A program made the translations under genes and the position numbers. A DNA stretch of 64,000 nucleotides, from the NCBI GenBank assembly GCA_026702615.1, contig JAPPBY010000020.1, positions 62,001 through 126,000 on the forward strand, read 5' to 3'. The stretch's first letter is position 1. Every line of letters begins with the position of its first letter. Of the stretch, positions 23,377 to 32,213 are shown piece after piece. The notes under the pieces were generated by a model that searched no databases, was not told the origin of the DNA, and saw only the letters and a list, made by a program, of their open reading frames with translations. This DNA is from Chloroflexota bacterium (GTDB taxonomy: Bacteria; Chloroflexota; Dehalococcoidia; Tepidiformales; Tepidiformaceae).

Positions 23377-24101
23377 CGGCGCCCCGCGCTTCGATGACTG
23401 ACGGCGCCACCGACGGCTACCGCACCATCCACGACCTCGCGGGCGACGAACGCCCCCGCGAGAAGCTCCTGCGCCACGGCCCGGGCGTGCTCAGCGATGC
23501 CGAGCTCATCGCCATCCTCGCGGGCTCGGGTAGGCGCGGGGAGAACGTCATCGACCTGGCGCGGGGACTGCTCGACTCCCACGGCGGCCTCGGCGGTCTG
23601 CTGCGCGCCGACGCGAAGTCGCTGCAGCGAACACGAGGGCTGGGTCCGGCGAAGGCCGCACAGCTCGCGGCCGCGATCGAGCTGGGACGGCGCATGCCGC
23701 GTCTCGACGGCGACGCCCGCCCCCTGCTCACCTCCCCCGAGGCCGTGTTCGACTATCTGCGGGGGCACCTCCGGGGGCGTTCCCGCGAGGAGCTGCATGT
23801 GCTCGCGGCGGACATGGGCGGACGCCTGCTGGGCACGCCCACCGTTCTGCCGGGCAGCGTTCACTCCGTGGCCTTCCGCATGGGCGACATCTTCCGGGAG
23901 GCGATCGTGCTGGACGCAAGCGCCGTCGTCATCGCGCACAACCACCCCTCCGGGCGCGCCACCCCCAGCCCGCGCGACATCGACCTCACGCGCGACATCG
24001 CAACGGCCGGGGAATCGCTCGACATCAAGCTGCACGACCACCTGATCGTCGCCGGGGAGCGCTACGTCAGCATGAAGCGCGAGGGGCTGCTTGGCGCCTG
24101 A
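23373..24101 (+). CDS. radC: RadC family JAB1/MPN-domain protein
   Basis: 242 aa. An N-terminal helix-hairpin-helix region (LSDAELIAILAGSGRRGENVIDLARGLL; LQRTRGLGPAKAAQLAAAIELGRR) precedes the JAMM metalloprotease-like domain with the zinc motif AHNHPSGRATPSPRDIDLT and downstream LKLHDHLIVAG-type ending. RadC is historically linked to DNA repair, but its activity is unproven. The GTG overlaps the preceding stop (GTGA); ATG 23394 is an alternative start. Confidence 0.92.
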   Translation: MTAPRASMTDGATDGYRTIHDLAGDERPREKLLRHGPGVLSDAELIAILAGSGRRGENVIDLARGLLDSHGGLGGLLRADAKSLQRTRGLGPAKAAQLAAAIELGRRMPRLDGDARPLLTSPEAVFDYLRGHLRGRSREELHVLAADMGGRLLGTPTVLPGSVHSVAFRMGDIFREAIVLDASAVVIAHNHPSGRATPSPRDIDLTRDIATAGESLDIKLHDHLIVAGERYVSMKREGLLGA

Positions 24102-24222
24102 GCGACAACGCGTCCTCCTCGTCGAGTTGACCGCCACGGGTGTCGCCGGACACGAGCTGGTACCAGTCACGATCGTCGACGGCATTCCCGTGCTCACGGA
24201 TTCGGTCGAGGGAACGCCGTGA
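24091..24222 (+). CDS. Small ORF (43 aa) overlapping the radC end
   Basis: TTG start with GAGGGG 5 nt upstream, overlapping radC by 11 nt and filling the gap before the HAD gene. It encodes a balanced, non-repetitive peptide (RVLLVELTATGVAGHELV, then VTIVDGIPVLTDSVEG) that looks protein-like and is too short for the ORF track. The family is unknown. Coupling to radC is suggested by the overlap. Confidence 0.45.
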   Translation: MAPERQRVLLVELTATGVAGHELVPVTIVDGIPVLTDSVEGTP

Positions 24223-24231
24223 GCCTTCCCG

Positions 24232-24237
24232 TATCGT
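24232..24237 (+). promoter_or_regulatory. -10 box of the HAD hydrolase gene (leaderless)
   Basis: TATCGT ends 7 nt before the ATG at 24245. Confidence 0.5.
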
Positions 24238-24244
24238 GAGCCCG

Positions 24245-25033
24245 ATGCGCTACCGGCTCGCCGCCTTCGATATCGACGGCACGCTCGTGGGCCCCAGCGG
24301 CACGCTCTCGCCGGCAACGATCGAGGCGGTCGAGGGGCTGGCCGCGATGGGCGTGTCGGTCGCCGCCGCCACCGCGCGCCCCTACGAGCTCGCCCTCCCG
24401 ACGCTGGCGCCACTGGCGGGCGCCGTGACCGCCGTCATCGCCGCCGCCGGGGCCGACATCCGCCGCGCGACTGGCGAGCCTATCGCCCAGGTCACGCTCC
24501 CACCGGAAGCGGCCGGCGCCCTCGCGAAACTCTGCGATGCGCACAACTGGCGCGCGGTCGCGGGCACGGCGGAGGGGGCGTGTCGCCGGATGCCGACGCC
24601 GGAAGCCCGCGGTCCGGCGGCAACCGTCGCGAGCCTCACGGAGGTCGACCTGTCCCGGACGTACGTCATTGCCCCCTTCACCAGTCCGGCCGACCCGGCC
24701 TTCGCGTCCCTTGAGGCGCTCGTGCAGGAGACCGGGCTGCGTGGCGAGCGCGCCCTGACGAGCTCTGGTCGCGAGATCGTGGCGGTCACGCACGCGGACG
24801 CGGGCAAGGGGCCGGCGCTCCAACGCCTCTGCGAGGCGCTCGGGGTCGAGCCATCAGAAACCGCCGCGTTCGGCGACACGGAAGTCGACCTGCCCATGCT
24901 CGAGCTGGCCGGACTCGGCGTCGCGATGGCCGACGCACCCCCGGAGGTGCAGGCGGCCGCCGACCTGGTCACGGGCACGGCCGAGGAGGACGGCGTCGCG
25001 ACCGCCATCGCGCGCATCTGGGGAAACGGGTAG
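24245..25033 (+). CDS. HAD superfamily hydrolase, Cof-like subfamily
   Basis: 262 aa. HAD motif I is AAFDIDGTLV (nucleophile Asp at residue 9), motif II the Thr in VAAATARPY, motif III the Lys in HADAGKGPALQRL, and motif IV FGDTEVDLPML. A large C2-type cap lies between, as in Cof/YbjI phosphatases of sugar phosphates or flavin and PLP precursors. The ATG at 24245 fits motif I spacing and the -10 box. Convergent with moaC; no pathway neighbours point to a substrate. Confidence 0.9.
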   Translation: MRYRLAAFDIDGTLVGPSGTLSPATIEAVEGLAAMGVSVAAATARPYELALPTLAPLAGAVTAVIAAAGADIRRATGEPIAQVTLPPEAAGALAKLCDAHNWRAVAGTAEGACRRMPTPEARGPAATVASLTEVDLSRTYVIAPFTSPADPAFASLEALVQETGLRGERALTSSGREIVAVTHADAGKGPALQRLCEALGVEPSETAAFGDTEVDLPMLELAGLGVAMADAPPEVQAAADLVTGTAEEDGVATAIARIWGNG

Positions 25034-25071
25034 GCCTTCCGCTCGGGAACCGACTAACCAAGCCGGGAATG

Positions 25072-25557
25072 CTACCCTTCCGCGCGCCACTCCCCGCTTT
25101 TGCCGCCACGCTTCTCCAGCAGACGTACGCCTTCGATGCGCATCCCGCGGTCGACCGCCTTGCACATGTCGTAGACGGTCAGGGCCGCGACGCTCACCGC
25201 CGTCAACGCCTCCATCTCGACTCCCGTGCGACCCTCCGTGCGCACCGTGGCCTCGATGCGCAGGCGGGTGTCGTCCGCCGGGTCGAGGGCAAGGGCGACA
25301 GCGGAGATGGGCAGGGGGTGGCACATCGGGATGAGGTCGCTCGTGCGCTTCGCCGCCTGGATCCCGGCCACGCGCGCCACCGCGAGCACGTCCCCCTTGG
25401 GGAGGCCGCCCTCCTGGATGAGGGCAAGCGTCTCCGCGCGCATCGCGACGAACCCCTCCGCCACCGCCTCCCGCGCCGTGACCGCCTTGCCGGAGACATC
25501 GACCATGCGCGCGCTGCCGCGCTCGTCGAGGTGCGAGAGGCGTGGTTCCTCGGCCAT
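25072..25557 (-). CDS. moaC: Cyclic pyranopterin monophosphate synthase MoaC
   Basis: 161 aa. It completes conversion of the MoaA product into cPMP in molybdenum cofactor synthesis. Conserved segments: [57 protein letters not shown] and the C-terminal [10 protein letters not shown] with the catalytic Lys. ATG with a TATACT -10 six nt upstream. No moaA or other mo genes in the window; divergent from lysA. Confidence 0.95.
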   Translation of the reverse strand: MAEEPRLSHLDERGSARMVDVSGKAVTAREAVAEGFVAMRAETLALIQEGGLPKGDVLAVARVAGIQAAKRTSDLIPMCHPLPISAVALALDPADDTRLRIEATVRTEGRTGVEMEALTAVSVAALTVYDMCKAVDRGMRIEGVRLLEKRGGKSGEWRAEG

Positions 25558-25563
25558 GCGGGC

Positions 25564-25569
25564 AGTATA
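25564..25569 (-). promoter_or_regulatory. -10 box of moaC (leaderless)
   Basis: TATACT on the minus strand ends 6 nt before the moaC ATG. Confidence 0.6.
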
Positions 25570-25600
25570 GGGCGTCCCATCCCTCGGCCATCCGGGGGCG

Positions 25601-25630
25601 TTGGGCGGTACGAGCGCCGCGCCGCATAAT
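25601..25630 (+). promoter_or_regulatory. Promoter of lysA (leaderless)
   Basis: TTGGGC, 18-bp spacer, CATAAT; 7 nt then separate the -10 from the ATG. Confidence 0.5.
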
Positions 25631-25637
25631 CGCGGAC

Positions 25638-26978
25638 ATGCCGAACGCCGCTTCCCTTGACGCCCTCCCCTACCGACACGTCCTGCCCCACACGACCGCG
25701 CTCTCGCCCGCGGGGCGCCTCAGCATCGGCGGCTGCGACCTGCGCGAGCTGGCCGAGACGTACGGCTCCCCCCTCTACGTGTTCGACGAGCAGGACTTCC
25801 GCGAGACGGCCCGCGAATTCCGGCGCGAGTTCGAGTCGCGCTGGCCCGAGGTGTCGGTGCTTTACGCGGCCAAGGCGTACCTGAGCCTTCCCCTCGCGGA
25901 CATCGTGGCGGAGGAGGGGCTGGGCATGGACGTCGTCAGCGGCGGGGAGCTGGCTATCGCGCGGGCGGCGGGCTTCCCCTCCTCGCGGCTCTACTTCCAC
26001 GGCAACAACAAGAGCGCCGAGGAGCTCGACGCGGCCGTCGGCGGCGACCCCGTCGGCCGCATCGTCGTCGACAACTTCCACGAGCTGGCCGAGCTCGACC
26101 GCATCGCCGGCGAGCGGGGTGCGCGCCAGTCGATCCTCCTGCGCGTCTCCCCGAACGTGGACCCGCACACGCACGCGAAGACGACGACGGGGGTGCTCGA
26201 CTCGAAGTTCGGCTTCGCCATCGCCAACGGCGACGCCGAACGGGCGGTGGCGGCTGCCATGGCCGCCCCCAACATCGACCTGCGCGGCCTGCACGTGCAC
26301 CTGGGCTCCCCCATCTTCGAGATCGAGCCGTACGAGCAGGCGAGCGACGTGATGTGCGCCTTCGCCGCGCAGATGGGCGATACGCACGGTTTCTCCTTCG
26401 ACGAGTACAGCCCCGGCGGCGGCTTCGCCCTCGCCTACACCAGGGAGCAGCACGCCCCCGCCATCGCCGAGTACGCCGAGCGCGTGGCGAACTCGATGGA
26501 GCGCGCCCTCGCAGAGCACCGCCTGGAGCAGCCGTCGCTGCACATCGAACCGGGTCGCTCACTCATCGGGCGGGCGATGGTGGCCGTGTACACGGTCGGC
26601 GCGCGCAAGGAGATTCCCGGCGTACGCACCTACGTCTCCGTCGACGGCGGCATGGCCGACAACATCCGTCCGGCCATGTACGGCTCGGGCTACGAGGCCG
26701 TGCCCGTCGACCGGCCCCTCGACGAGCCCACCGAGACCGTCACGGTCGCGGGCAAGTACTGCGAGAGCGGCGACATCCTCGTGCGCGATGCCGAGCTGCC
26801 GCGCCTCGAGGCGGGCGAGCTCGTCGCCCTGCCAGCGAGTGGCGGCTACAACCTGGCGATGTCGAGCAACTACAACATGGCCCTGCGCCCGCCCGTCGTC
26901 GCCGTACGCGACAGCGAGTCGCGTCTGCTCCAGCGCCGCGAGACGGTCGAGGACCTGGTCGCGCGGGACGTGCGCTAG
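25638..26978 (+). CDS. lysA: Diaminopimelate decarboxylase LysA
   Basis: 446 aa, PLP-dependent alanine-racemase-fold decarboxylase converting meso-DAP to L-lysine. The PLP lysine is in [10 protein letters not shown]; other family motifs are [46 protein letters not shown] (catalytic Cys) and [15 protein letters not shown] 25638 is supported by the -10 seven nt upstream; the track start 32 codons earlier lies in the moaC promoter. Single gene. Confidence 0.95.
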   Translation: MPNAASLDALPYRHVLPHTTALSPAGRLSIGGCDLRELAETYGSPLYVFDEQDFRETAREFRREFESRWPEVSVLYAAKAYLSLPLADIVAEEGLGMDVVSGGELAIARAAGFPSSRLYFHGNNKSAEELDAAVGGDPVGRIVVDNFHELAELDRIAGERGARQSILLRVSPNVDPHTHAKTTTGVLDSKFGFAIANGDAERAVAAAMAAPNIDLRGLHVHLGSPIFEIEPYEQASDVMCAFAAQMGDTHGFSFDEYSPGGGFALAYTREQHAPAIAEYAERVANSMERALAEHRLEQPSLHIEPGRSLIGRAMVAVYTVGARKEIPGVRTYVSVDGGMADNIRPAMYGSGYEAVPVDRPLDEPTETVTVAGKYCESGDILVRDAELPRLEAGELVALPASGGYNLAMSSNYNMALRPPVVAVRDSESRLLQRRETVEDLVARDVR

Positions 26979-26981
26979 AAG

Positions 26982-27455
26982 CTAGCCCTGCCCTGGCGGG
27001 GGACCGAAGCGCTCCCGCAGGACCTCCCGGCGGTAGTCGAAGATGGCGCGCACGCGGGGGCGCACGGCGAGCTGCGCCGCCACATCGCCGAGGGGGCCGA
27101 AGGGGACGGCGTAGTGGACCGTGTCGCGAACTTCGGTACCACCTTCGACCTCGCGGAAGTCGTGCTCGTGGTGCCAGAGGCTGTAGGGACCGATGCGCTG
27201 GTCGTCGACGAAGCGAATGCGATCGTCAACGTGCGTGATCTCCGTCGCCCAGTGGAGCGGAACGCCCAGGAAGGGGCTGACTGTGTAGGTGATGACGAGC
27301 CCTGGGTACATCTCCTCGGGCGGGTCGGAGGTGACATCGAGCGCCAGCCAGGGCGGCGTGATCACGGGGAGGTTGCGCGGATTCGAGAAGAACGCCCAGG
27401 CCTCGTCGAGCGAGACCGGGACGACCTGCCTCGCGGCCAGGCGGTAGATCGCCAT
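26982..27455 (-). CDS. SRPBCC (START-like) ligand-binding protein
   Basis: 157 aa. The start IYRLAARQVVPVSLDEAWAFFSNPRNLPVITPPWLALDV is characteristic of the SRPBCC proteins that accompany TIGR01777 epimerases; later DDRIRFVDDQRIGPYSLWHHEHDFREVEGGTEVRDTVHY completes the beta-sheet. It probably binds a hydrophobic ligand or acts on the epimerase substrate. The upstream epimerase ends 5 nt before its start; in some bacteria the two domains are fused, which supports a shared role. Confidence 0.88.
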   Translation of the reverse strand: MAIYRLAARQVVPVSLDEAWAFFSNPRNLPVITPPWLALDVTSDPPEEMYPGLVITYTVSPFLGVPLHWATEITHVDDRIRFVDDQRIGPYSLWHHEHDFREVEGGTEVRDTVHYAVPFGPLGDVAAQLAVRPRVRAIFDYRREVLRERFGPPPGQG

Positions 27456-27460
27456 CGCCC

Positions 27461-28354
27461 CTAGTCGCCCCGCAGCAGCGAGCGCAGCGCGCCCTCGACC
27501 TCGGGCTGCGAGAACTCGAACCCGTCCGCGACGAGCCGCTCGGGAACGACGCGGTTGCTCGCGAAGAGAAGGGCGTCGGCGAGCTCGCCGAGGGCGAGCC
27601 GCATGGCGAAGGGCGGGACCATCATGAAGGCTGGGCGGCGCATCACGCGCCCCAGCGCCCGCGTCAGGTCGGCGTTCGTGGTGGCGACGGGAGCGACCAC
27701 GTTGACGGGCCCCGTCACGTCGCCATCGAGCAGGTGGGTGGTGGCGGCAACCCCGTCATCGAGCGTGATCCAGGGCATGTACTGCCGCCCGCTCCCGAGC
27801 CTGCCCCCGGCGCCAAAGCGGAAGGGCAGCGTGAGCCGCTTGAAGGCCGGTGCGTCGTTCGCGAAGACGACGCCGTAGCGGGCCATGGCCGTGGGAATAC
27901 CGGCGGCGTTCGCGTTCTCCGCCTCGGCCTCCCAGTCCACGGTCATGTCCGCGAGAAAGCCCTGACCCCGTGGCGACTCCTCCGTGAGCGACTCGTCCCC
28001 GCGGTCGCCGTAGAACCCCACGGCCGACGCCACGACAAGCCTCCGCGGCTTCGGGTCGAGCGAGGCGAGATGGGCGACGAGCACCCGGGTGCTGTCGATG
28101 CGGCTGGAGCGAAGCTCGGCCTTGCGCGCAGCCGTCCAGCGCCCCTCCCCGACGGAGGCGCCGCTCAGGTGGATGACGGCGTCGCAGCCGCCGAAGGCGC
28201 CCTCGCGGACCCAGCCCTCGGCCGGGGACCAGTCGGCGCCTTCGGCGCCGGCCGAACCCCGCGCGACGCGCACGACCTCGTCACCGCGCGCCTCGAGGCT
28301 CTTCGCGAGCGCCTGCCCCAGCAGTCCCGTGCTTCCCGTAATGGCGACCTTCAT
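27461..28354 (-). CDS. TIGR01777 family NAD(P)-dependent epimerase
   Basis: 297 aa. Extended SDR with the nucleotide motif KVAITGSTGLLGQALAKSL, DAVIHLSGASVGEGRW, the active site VVASAVGFYGDRGDESLTEESP, and the DUF1731 C-terminus (LGRVMRRPAFMMVPPFAMRLALGELADALLFASNRVVPERL). ATG 28354 has CGGAGG upstream in a short leader after a TAAGGT -10. Pairs with the SRPBCC gene. Substrate unknown; homologues have been linked loosely to cell division (YfcH/SulA-like naming). Confidence 0.92.
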   Translation of the reverse strand: MKVAITGSTGLLGQALAKSLEARGDEVVRVARGSAGAEGADWSPAEGWVREGAFGGCDAVIHLSGASVGEGRWTAARKAELRSSRIDSTRVLVAHLASLDPKPRRLVVASAVGFYGDRGDESLTEESPRGQGFLADMTVDWEAEAENANAAGIPTAMARYGVVFANDAPAFKRLTLPFRFGAGGRLGSGRQYMPWITLDDGVAATTHLLDGDVTGPVNVVAPVATTNADLTRALGRVMRRPAFMMVPPFAMRLALGELADALLFASNRVVPERLVADGFEFSQPEVEGALRSLLRGD

Positions 28355-28408
28355 CGGCAAACCTCCGGGGTCGAACAACCCCTCAATCCACCTTACCCGG
28401 CCCCTTCC

Positions 28409-28429
28409 TAAGCGGCGCAAGCGCGCTTA
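28409..28429. repeat. Intergenic hairpin TAAGCG-n9-CGCTTA
   Basis: A 6-bp stem with a 9-nt loop between the epimerase promoter and the end of the small unknown gene. On the minus strand it follows that gene but has no U-tract. Weak terminator or structural element. Confidence 0.3.
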
Positions 28430-28488
28430 CGGGCCCGGGAAAACGGCTCCAGGAGGGCTCAGGTCTGGACTTCGGGCGACCACAGTCT

Positions 28489-28734
28489 TCAGTCCTCGGA
28501 CAGCATGGCCATCAGTTCGAGCGCTCGGTCTCGACAGCCGGAGACCCGTTCTGGGTCGAACCCCTTCGCTATCAGGTAGCCCAGTGCGGAATCTAGGTAC
28601 TCGTCGATACTGGCACCGGAAATGCTGCCCATGAACACGACACGGTCACCTTCAACACCAAGTCTCGCGCTGAACATGGGGACCTGGTCGTGCGCCCGGT
28701 ATCCGAGGCAATCCATCATCGCCTGAACCGCCAA
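28489..28734 (-). CDS. Small unknown protein (about 81-91 aa)
   Basis: From TTG the product is 81 aa (AMMDCLGYRAHDQVPMFSARLGVEGDRVVFMGSISGASIDEYLDSALGYLIAKGF). The reading frame stays protein-like for ten more codons upstream (ITPDPVAAKR) to an ATA that overlaps the preceding stop as ATAA, with AGAGG ahead of it, so an ATA start is possible. It follows another small unknown gene in the same direction. Charge and size would suit a small regulatory or toxin-antitoxin-like pair, but there is no recognisable motif. Confidence 0.6.
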   Translation of the reverse strand: MAVQAMMDCLGYRAHDQVPMFSARLGVEGDRVVFMGSISGASIDEYLDSALGYLIAKGFDPERVSGCRDRALELMAMLSED

Positions 28735-28760
28735 TCGCTTGGCGGCAACGGGGTCCGGGG

Positions 28761-29093
28761 TTATGCCGGGAGCCTCTGAGTCAGGGCAAGGAGCTCACTA
28801 GCCTCGTCCATGGCATCGTGAAGTTCGTTCACCGCGAACTCCAGCCCATCCTCTGCTTCTACTTCACGGCAGTCGATACCAACAGAGCGGCAGTACTCGA
28901 CCACACCCTGTTCCTCGGGCTTGCTCTCGACAAGCCACTGCCCGAACGCCTGAACAGCACTCACGATGTAGCCGATGAGCTCCGGCCGGTTGCTCGCCTC
29001 CAGGAAGAGCGTGATGTTCTCACCCTTCGCCTGCCAGGCGCCGCCGCTAGTTTCGGCTATCGAAACAGAGACGGTGAACTCGTACTGCGGCAC
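28761..29093 (-). CDS. Unknown small protein (110 aa)
   Basis: GTG 29093 is chosen because GGAGAGG lies 3 nt upstream; the track start adds 31 unlikely residues running into the RidA gene. The product has a beta-rich N-terminus (YEFTVSVSIAETSGGAWQAKGENITLFLEA) and an acidic helical C-terminus (VAVNELHDAMDEASELLALTQ-like). Base composition is noticeably less GC-rich than the neighbours, a possible sign of recent acquisition. Probably co-transcribed with the 81-aa gene. No family recognised. Confidence 0.6.
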   Translation of the reverse strand: MPQYEFTVSVSIAETSGGAWQAKGENITLFLEASNRPELIGYIVSAVQAFGQWLVESKPEEQGVVEYCRSVGIDCREVEAEDGLEFAVNELHDAMDEASELLALTQRLPA

Positions 29094-29178
29094 TTGCCTC
29101 TCCGTCGCGAGGAGATAGTTTCCCTCGACAAGATGGTACGCCGCGGGTCGGCGAGCAGGCAACCCTCGACCGCAGCCG

Positions 29179-29652
29179 CTAACCACCTTCCCCGGGCGCG
29201 ATCGCGAACAGGAACTCGACCTCGACGGGGACGCCGAGCGGGAGCGAGGCCATGCCGACGGCCGCCCGCGCGTGGCGACCGGACTCGCCGAACACCTCGA
29301 CGAGCAGGTCGGACGCGCCGTTGATGACGGCCGGGTGCTGGGTGAAGTCGGGGGGCGCGGCGACGTAGCCGCCCACGCGCACGACGCCGGAGATGCGATC
29401 GAGCGAACCGAGGGCGGCGCGGGCGGCGGCGAGCCCGTTGAGGGCGCACTGCCGCGCGAGGGCGTACCCCTCCTCCACGGTCACGTTGAGGCCGCAGTGG
29501 CCGGTCGGGAGTGGTTCGCCCGGGGTCACGGGGATCTGGCCGGAGATGGCCAGCAGGTCGCCGTGCAACCGGGCGGGCACGTACGACCCGGCCGGAGCCG
29601 CCGGCTCCGGCAGCTCGATGCCCAACTCCCGCAGACGTTCCTCGACGCTCAT
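29179..29652 (-). CDS. RidA family (YjgF/YER057c/UK114) protein
   Basis: 157 aa. Seen: GDLLAISGQIPVTPGEPL, QCALNGLAAARAALGSLDRISGVVRVGGYVAAPPDFTQHPAVINGASDLLVEVFGESGRHARAAVGMASLPLGVPVEVEFLFA. Arg in HARAAVGMASLP matches the key Arg of RidA, which hydrolyses reactive enamine/imine intermediates. The length suits the YjgH/longer subgroup. It lies downstream of parB with a 73-bp gap. Confidence 0.9.
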   Translation of the reverse strand: MSVEERLRELGIELPEPAAPAGSYVPARLHGDLLAISGQIPVTPGEPLPTGHCGLNVTVEEGYALARQCALNGLAAARAALGSLDRISGVVRVGGYVAAPPDFTQHPAVINGASDLLVEVFGESGRHARAAVGMASLPLGVPVEVEFLFAIAPGEGG

Positions 29653-29725
29653 CGCGTGCCCTCCTGAGTCTGTCCCGACGCGCGCCGACCCACCCAGGTG
29701 TGCCTGGCGCCCCTGCGAGCGAACC

Positions 29726-30601
29726 CTAAAGCGAGAGCAGCTTGCTCGTGACCGCCTCGAGTTCCTCGTCGCTGTAGGTGTCGACGACGATGCGGGCGCC
29801 GCCGCCGCGGTTCGACGTCACCGTGACGCGCGTGCCGAGGGCTCGGCGCAGATTCGTTTCCATGTCGCGCATGGGGGAGCCCCGGCCGGCGGCGGGCTCA
29901 GCGGTTCGGGGCCGATCGCGGCGGGGGGCGAGGGCGCGCCGCACGGCCGCCTCCGTCTCGCGCACGCTCAGGCCGCGGCGCACGGCCTCGCGCCAGACCT
30001 CCAGACGCCCTTCACCCTCGGGCATGCCGAGCAGGGCGCGGGCGTGGCCCGCCTGTATCTCGCCGGCTACCAGGCTGCGGCGGATCTCCGTCTCGAGCTG
30101 GAGCAGCCGCGTGGCGTTCGCGACCGCGGCCCGGCTGCGCCCCACCCGCTTCGCCACTTCCTCCTGGGTGAGCCCGTACTCGCTCAGCAGGCGGCGGTAC
30201 GCGAGCGCCTCCTCGATCGGGTTCAGGTCGGCGCGCTGGATGTTCTCGACGAGCGCCAGTTCGAGCAGCTCCGAGCCGTCCACCTCGCGCACGACGACGG
30301 GCACGGTCGGCAGGTCGGCGAGGCGCGCGGCCTGCAAGCGGCGCTCGCCGGCGATGAGGCGGTAGCCGCCCTCCTCCTCGAGGCTCACCACGAGGGGCTG
30401 GAGGACGCCGTGCTCGCGGATCGACTCCGCCAGCTCGCGCAGCTGCTCCGGCGGGAAGTTGGTGCGCGGCTGCTCCGGGTTGGGCGCAATCAGATCGATG
30501 TCGATCTCCTGCAGCGTTCGCCCGGGGGGCGGCTCCTCACCGCCGCCGCCGGGCAGGAGGGCGTCGAGCCCCCGTCCGAGTCCTCGTCGTGGCTGTGTCA
30601 T
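29726..30601 (-). CDS. parB: Chromosome partitioning protein ParB
   Basis: 291 aa CTP-dependent DNA clamp that loads at parS. N-terminal basic MTQPRRGLGRGLDALLPG is the ParA-contacting tail; the CTPase/NTD has LIAPNPEQPRTNFPPEQLRELAESIREHGVLQPLVV and YRLIAGERRLQAARLA (GERR motif); the HTH is LTQEEVAKRVGRSRAAVANATRLLQL; a C-terminal dimer domain follows. Start overlaps the parA stop (ATGA). Three matching parS sites lie about 5 kb upstream. Confidence 0.96.
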   Translation of the reverse strand: MTQPRRGLGRGLDALLPGGGGEEPPPGRTLQEIDIDLIAPNPEQPRTNFPPEQLRELAESIREHGVLQPLVVSLEEEGGYRLIAGERRLQAARLADLPTVPVVVREVDGSELLELALVENIQRADLNPIEEALAYRRLLSEYGLTQEEVAKRVGRSRAAVANATRLLQLETEIRRSLVAGEIQAGHARALLGMPEGEGRLEVWREAVRRGLSVRETEAAVRRALAPRRDRPRTAEPAAGRGSPMRDMETNLRRALGTRVTVTSNRGGGARIVVDTYSDEELEAVTSKLLSL

Positions 30602-31371
30602 GCGCTCACTCCCACGCGCTCCGTCAGCTCGTTCGCCAGCCTGCGGTAGGCGGTGGCGGCACGGCTTCCCGGGCTGTACCGAAAGATCGACTGCCCGTAA
30701 CTCGGCGCCTCGGCAATGCTGACGGCGCGCGGAATCACGGTGTTGAAGGTCTGGTTGGGGAAGTGGGTCATCACGTCGGCGGCCACCTCACGAGCGAGCC
30801 GCGTGCGCCGGTCGAGCATCGTCAGAACCAGGCCGAGGGTGCGCAGGCGCGGGTTGAGGTTGCTCCGCACGAGCGCCAGCGTCTCCATCAGCCGCGCGAG
30901 TCCCTCCATGGGCAGGTACTCGCACTGCACGGGAATGACCACGCTCGTCGCCGCGGTGAGGGCGTTCACCGTGAGGATGCCGAGCGAGGGCGGGCAGTCA
31001 ATGAAGATCCAGTCGTACTCCTCCGCCAGGGGTTCGCAGATCGTCTTCAGGCGCTGCTCGCGCGCCATGGCGGGGGCGAGCTCGACCTCCGCGCCCGACA
31101 GCTCGCGCGTGGCGGGCAGCACGTCGAACTGCTCCTCCTCGATGGACACGATGCAGTCGCGGGCATCGGCCTCCATCATCAGGACCTCGTAGATCGACGG
31201 CCCCTCGACCTCCGCGATGCCGGCGGTGCTCGTGGCGTTCGCCTGCGCGTCGAGGTCGATGAGCAGCACGCGTTCGTCCCGACGCCCCAGGGCGGCGGCC
31301 AGCGAGACGGCGGTCGTGGTTTTGCCCACGCCGCCCTTCTGGTTCACGAACGCGATGATCTCACGCGCCAT
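30598..31371 (-). CDS. parA: Chromosome partitioning ATPase ParA (Soj)
   Basis: 257 aa from ATG 31371 (GAGAGG-type ribosome site). Deviant Walker A FVNQKGGVGKTTTAVSLAAAL, Walker A' and B in LLIDLDAQANAT and WIFIDCPPSLGILTVNAL, and IPVQCEYLPMEGLARLMETL, all typical of chromosomal Soj/ParA. There is no N-terminal HTH, unlike plasmid ParA types. Its start lies 11 nt inside the end of the PfkB gene. Works with ParB and parS in origin segregation. Confidence 0.96.
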   Translation of the reverse strand: MAREIIAFVNQKGGVGKTTTAVSLAAALGRRDERVLLIDLDAQANATSTAGIAEVEGPSIYEVLMMEADARDCIVSIEEEQFDVLPATRELSGAEVELAPAMAREQRLKTICEPLAEEYDWIFIDCPPSLGILTVNALTAATSVVIPVQCEYLPMEGLARLMETLALVRSNLNPRLRTLGLVLTMLDRRTRLAREVAADVMTHFPNQTFNTVIPRAVSIAEAPSYGQSIFRYSPGSRAATAYRRLANELTERVGVSA

Positions 31372-32209
31372 CCCCCACCCCTCTCCGTACACGAGCCTCC
31401 ACTTCCTTGCGTGAAGGCATCTCCACCATGCCGCTTCGTTCAACCACCAGGGACCCCATCGCATTTGCGAATGTACACGATTCGAACAAGTCTCCCGACT
31501 CGACTAGCCGCACTGCCAGGGCCGCGACGAAGCCGTCGCCCGCGCCCGTGGTGTCGTTCACGTTCGTGGCGAAGGCGGGCAGGACGCTGCGCGCGCCCCT
31601 GCGATAGAGCCAGGCGCCGCGGGCGCCGCGCGTCACGATTGCCGGGCCGCGGGCGGAGAGTCCGCGCGCGAGGTCGGGCGGATCGTCGGCATCTTCGTCG
31701 CTGAACACGGCGATCGCGCCCCTCGGCTGCAGCGCGCGCGCCCGCGAGGGGGCGTAGGCGGCGCGGCGCACAGGCTGGTTGGGCATCCCCCAGCGCAACG
31801 CCCCCTGGAGCGAGACAACGCGCACGGGCGCCTCGACGGGCGGGAACGCGTCCAGCTCATCGAGCACCGGGGCAGCGATGGCCGCGTCGGCCGTCAGACC
31901 AGCGGGCAGGTCATCCGCGGCGATCGGTTCACCCGCCTGGTGCAGCATCTGGCGGCGGAGCCCACCGTCGGGATGGGTATTCTCGAAGCGGGGACTGCCC
32001 TCGGCCGGGAGCTCCTTCACGGTCAGCCCCTCGAAGAGGCTCCGGTCGTAGTCCTCGGGCACGCGGCTTACGAGCGTCACGTCCGCGCCCAGCGCCGCCG
32101 CGGCGCGCGCGCTGTAGAGCGCGGGGCCGCCCGGCGTCCAGGCGCCGTCGGGCGTCAAATCCTCGGTCACGTTCCCGACGATCACGATTCTTGGCGCGGA
32201 CGGGCTCAT
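31361..32209 (-). CDS. PfkB family carbohydrate kinase
   Basis: 282 aa. The family signature DTTGAGDGFVAALAVRL with the catalytic Asp is near the C-terminus; the N-terminal motif RIVIVGNVTEDLTPDGAWTPGGPALYSARAAAALG matches the ribokinase-fold substrate lid region. Specificity (ribose, adenosine, fructose) is not readable. It is unusual inside the yidC-jag-parAB block; it starts 4 nt before the jag stop region and overlaps parA, so it is transcribed with them. Confidence 0.9.
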   Translation of the reverse strand: MSPSAPRIVIVGNVTEDLTPDGAWTPGGPALYSARAAAALGADVTLVSRVPEDYDRSLFEGLTVKELPAEGSPRFENTHPDGGLRRQMLHQAGEPIAADDLPAGLTADAAIAAPVLDELDAFPPVEAPVRVVSLQGALRWGMPNQPVRRAAYAPSRARALQPRGAIAVFSDEDADDPPDLARGLSARGPAIVTRGARGAWLYRRGARSVLPAFATNVNDTTGAGDGFVAALAVRLVESGDLFESCTFANAMGSLVVERSGMVEMPSRKEVEARVRRGVGDGA

Positions 32210-32213
32210 TCCA

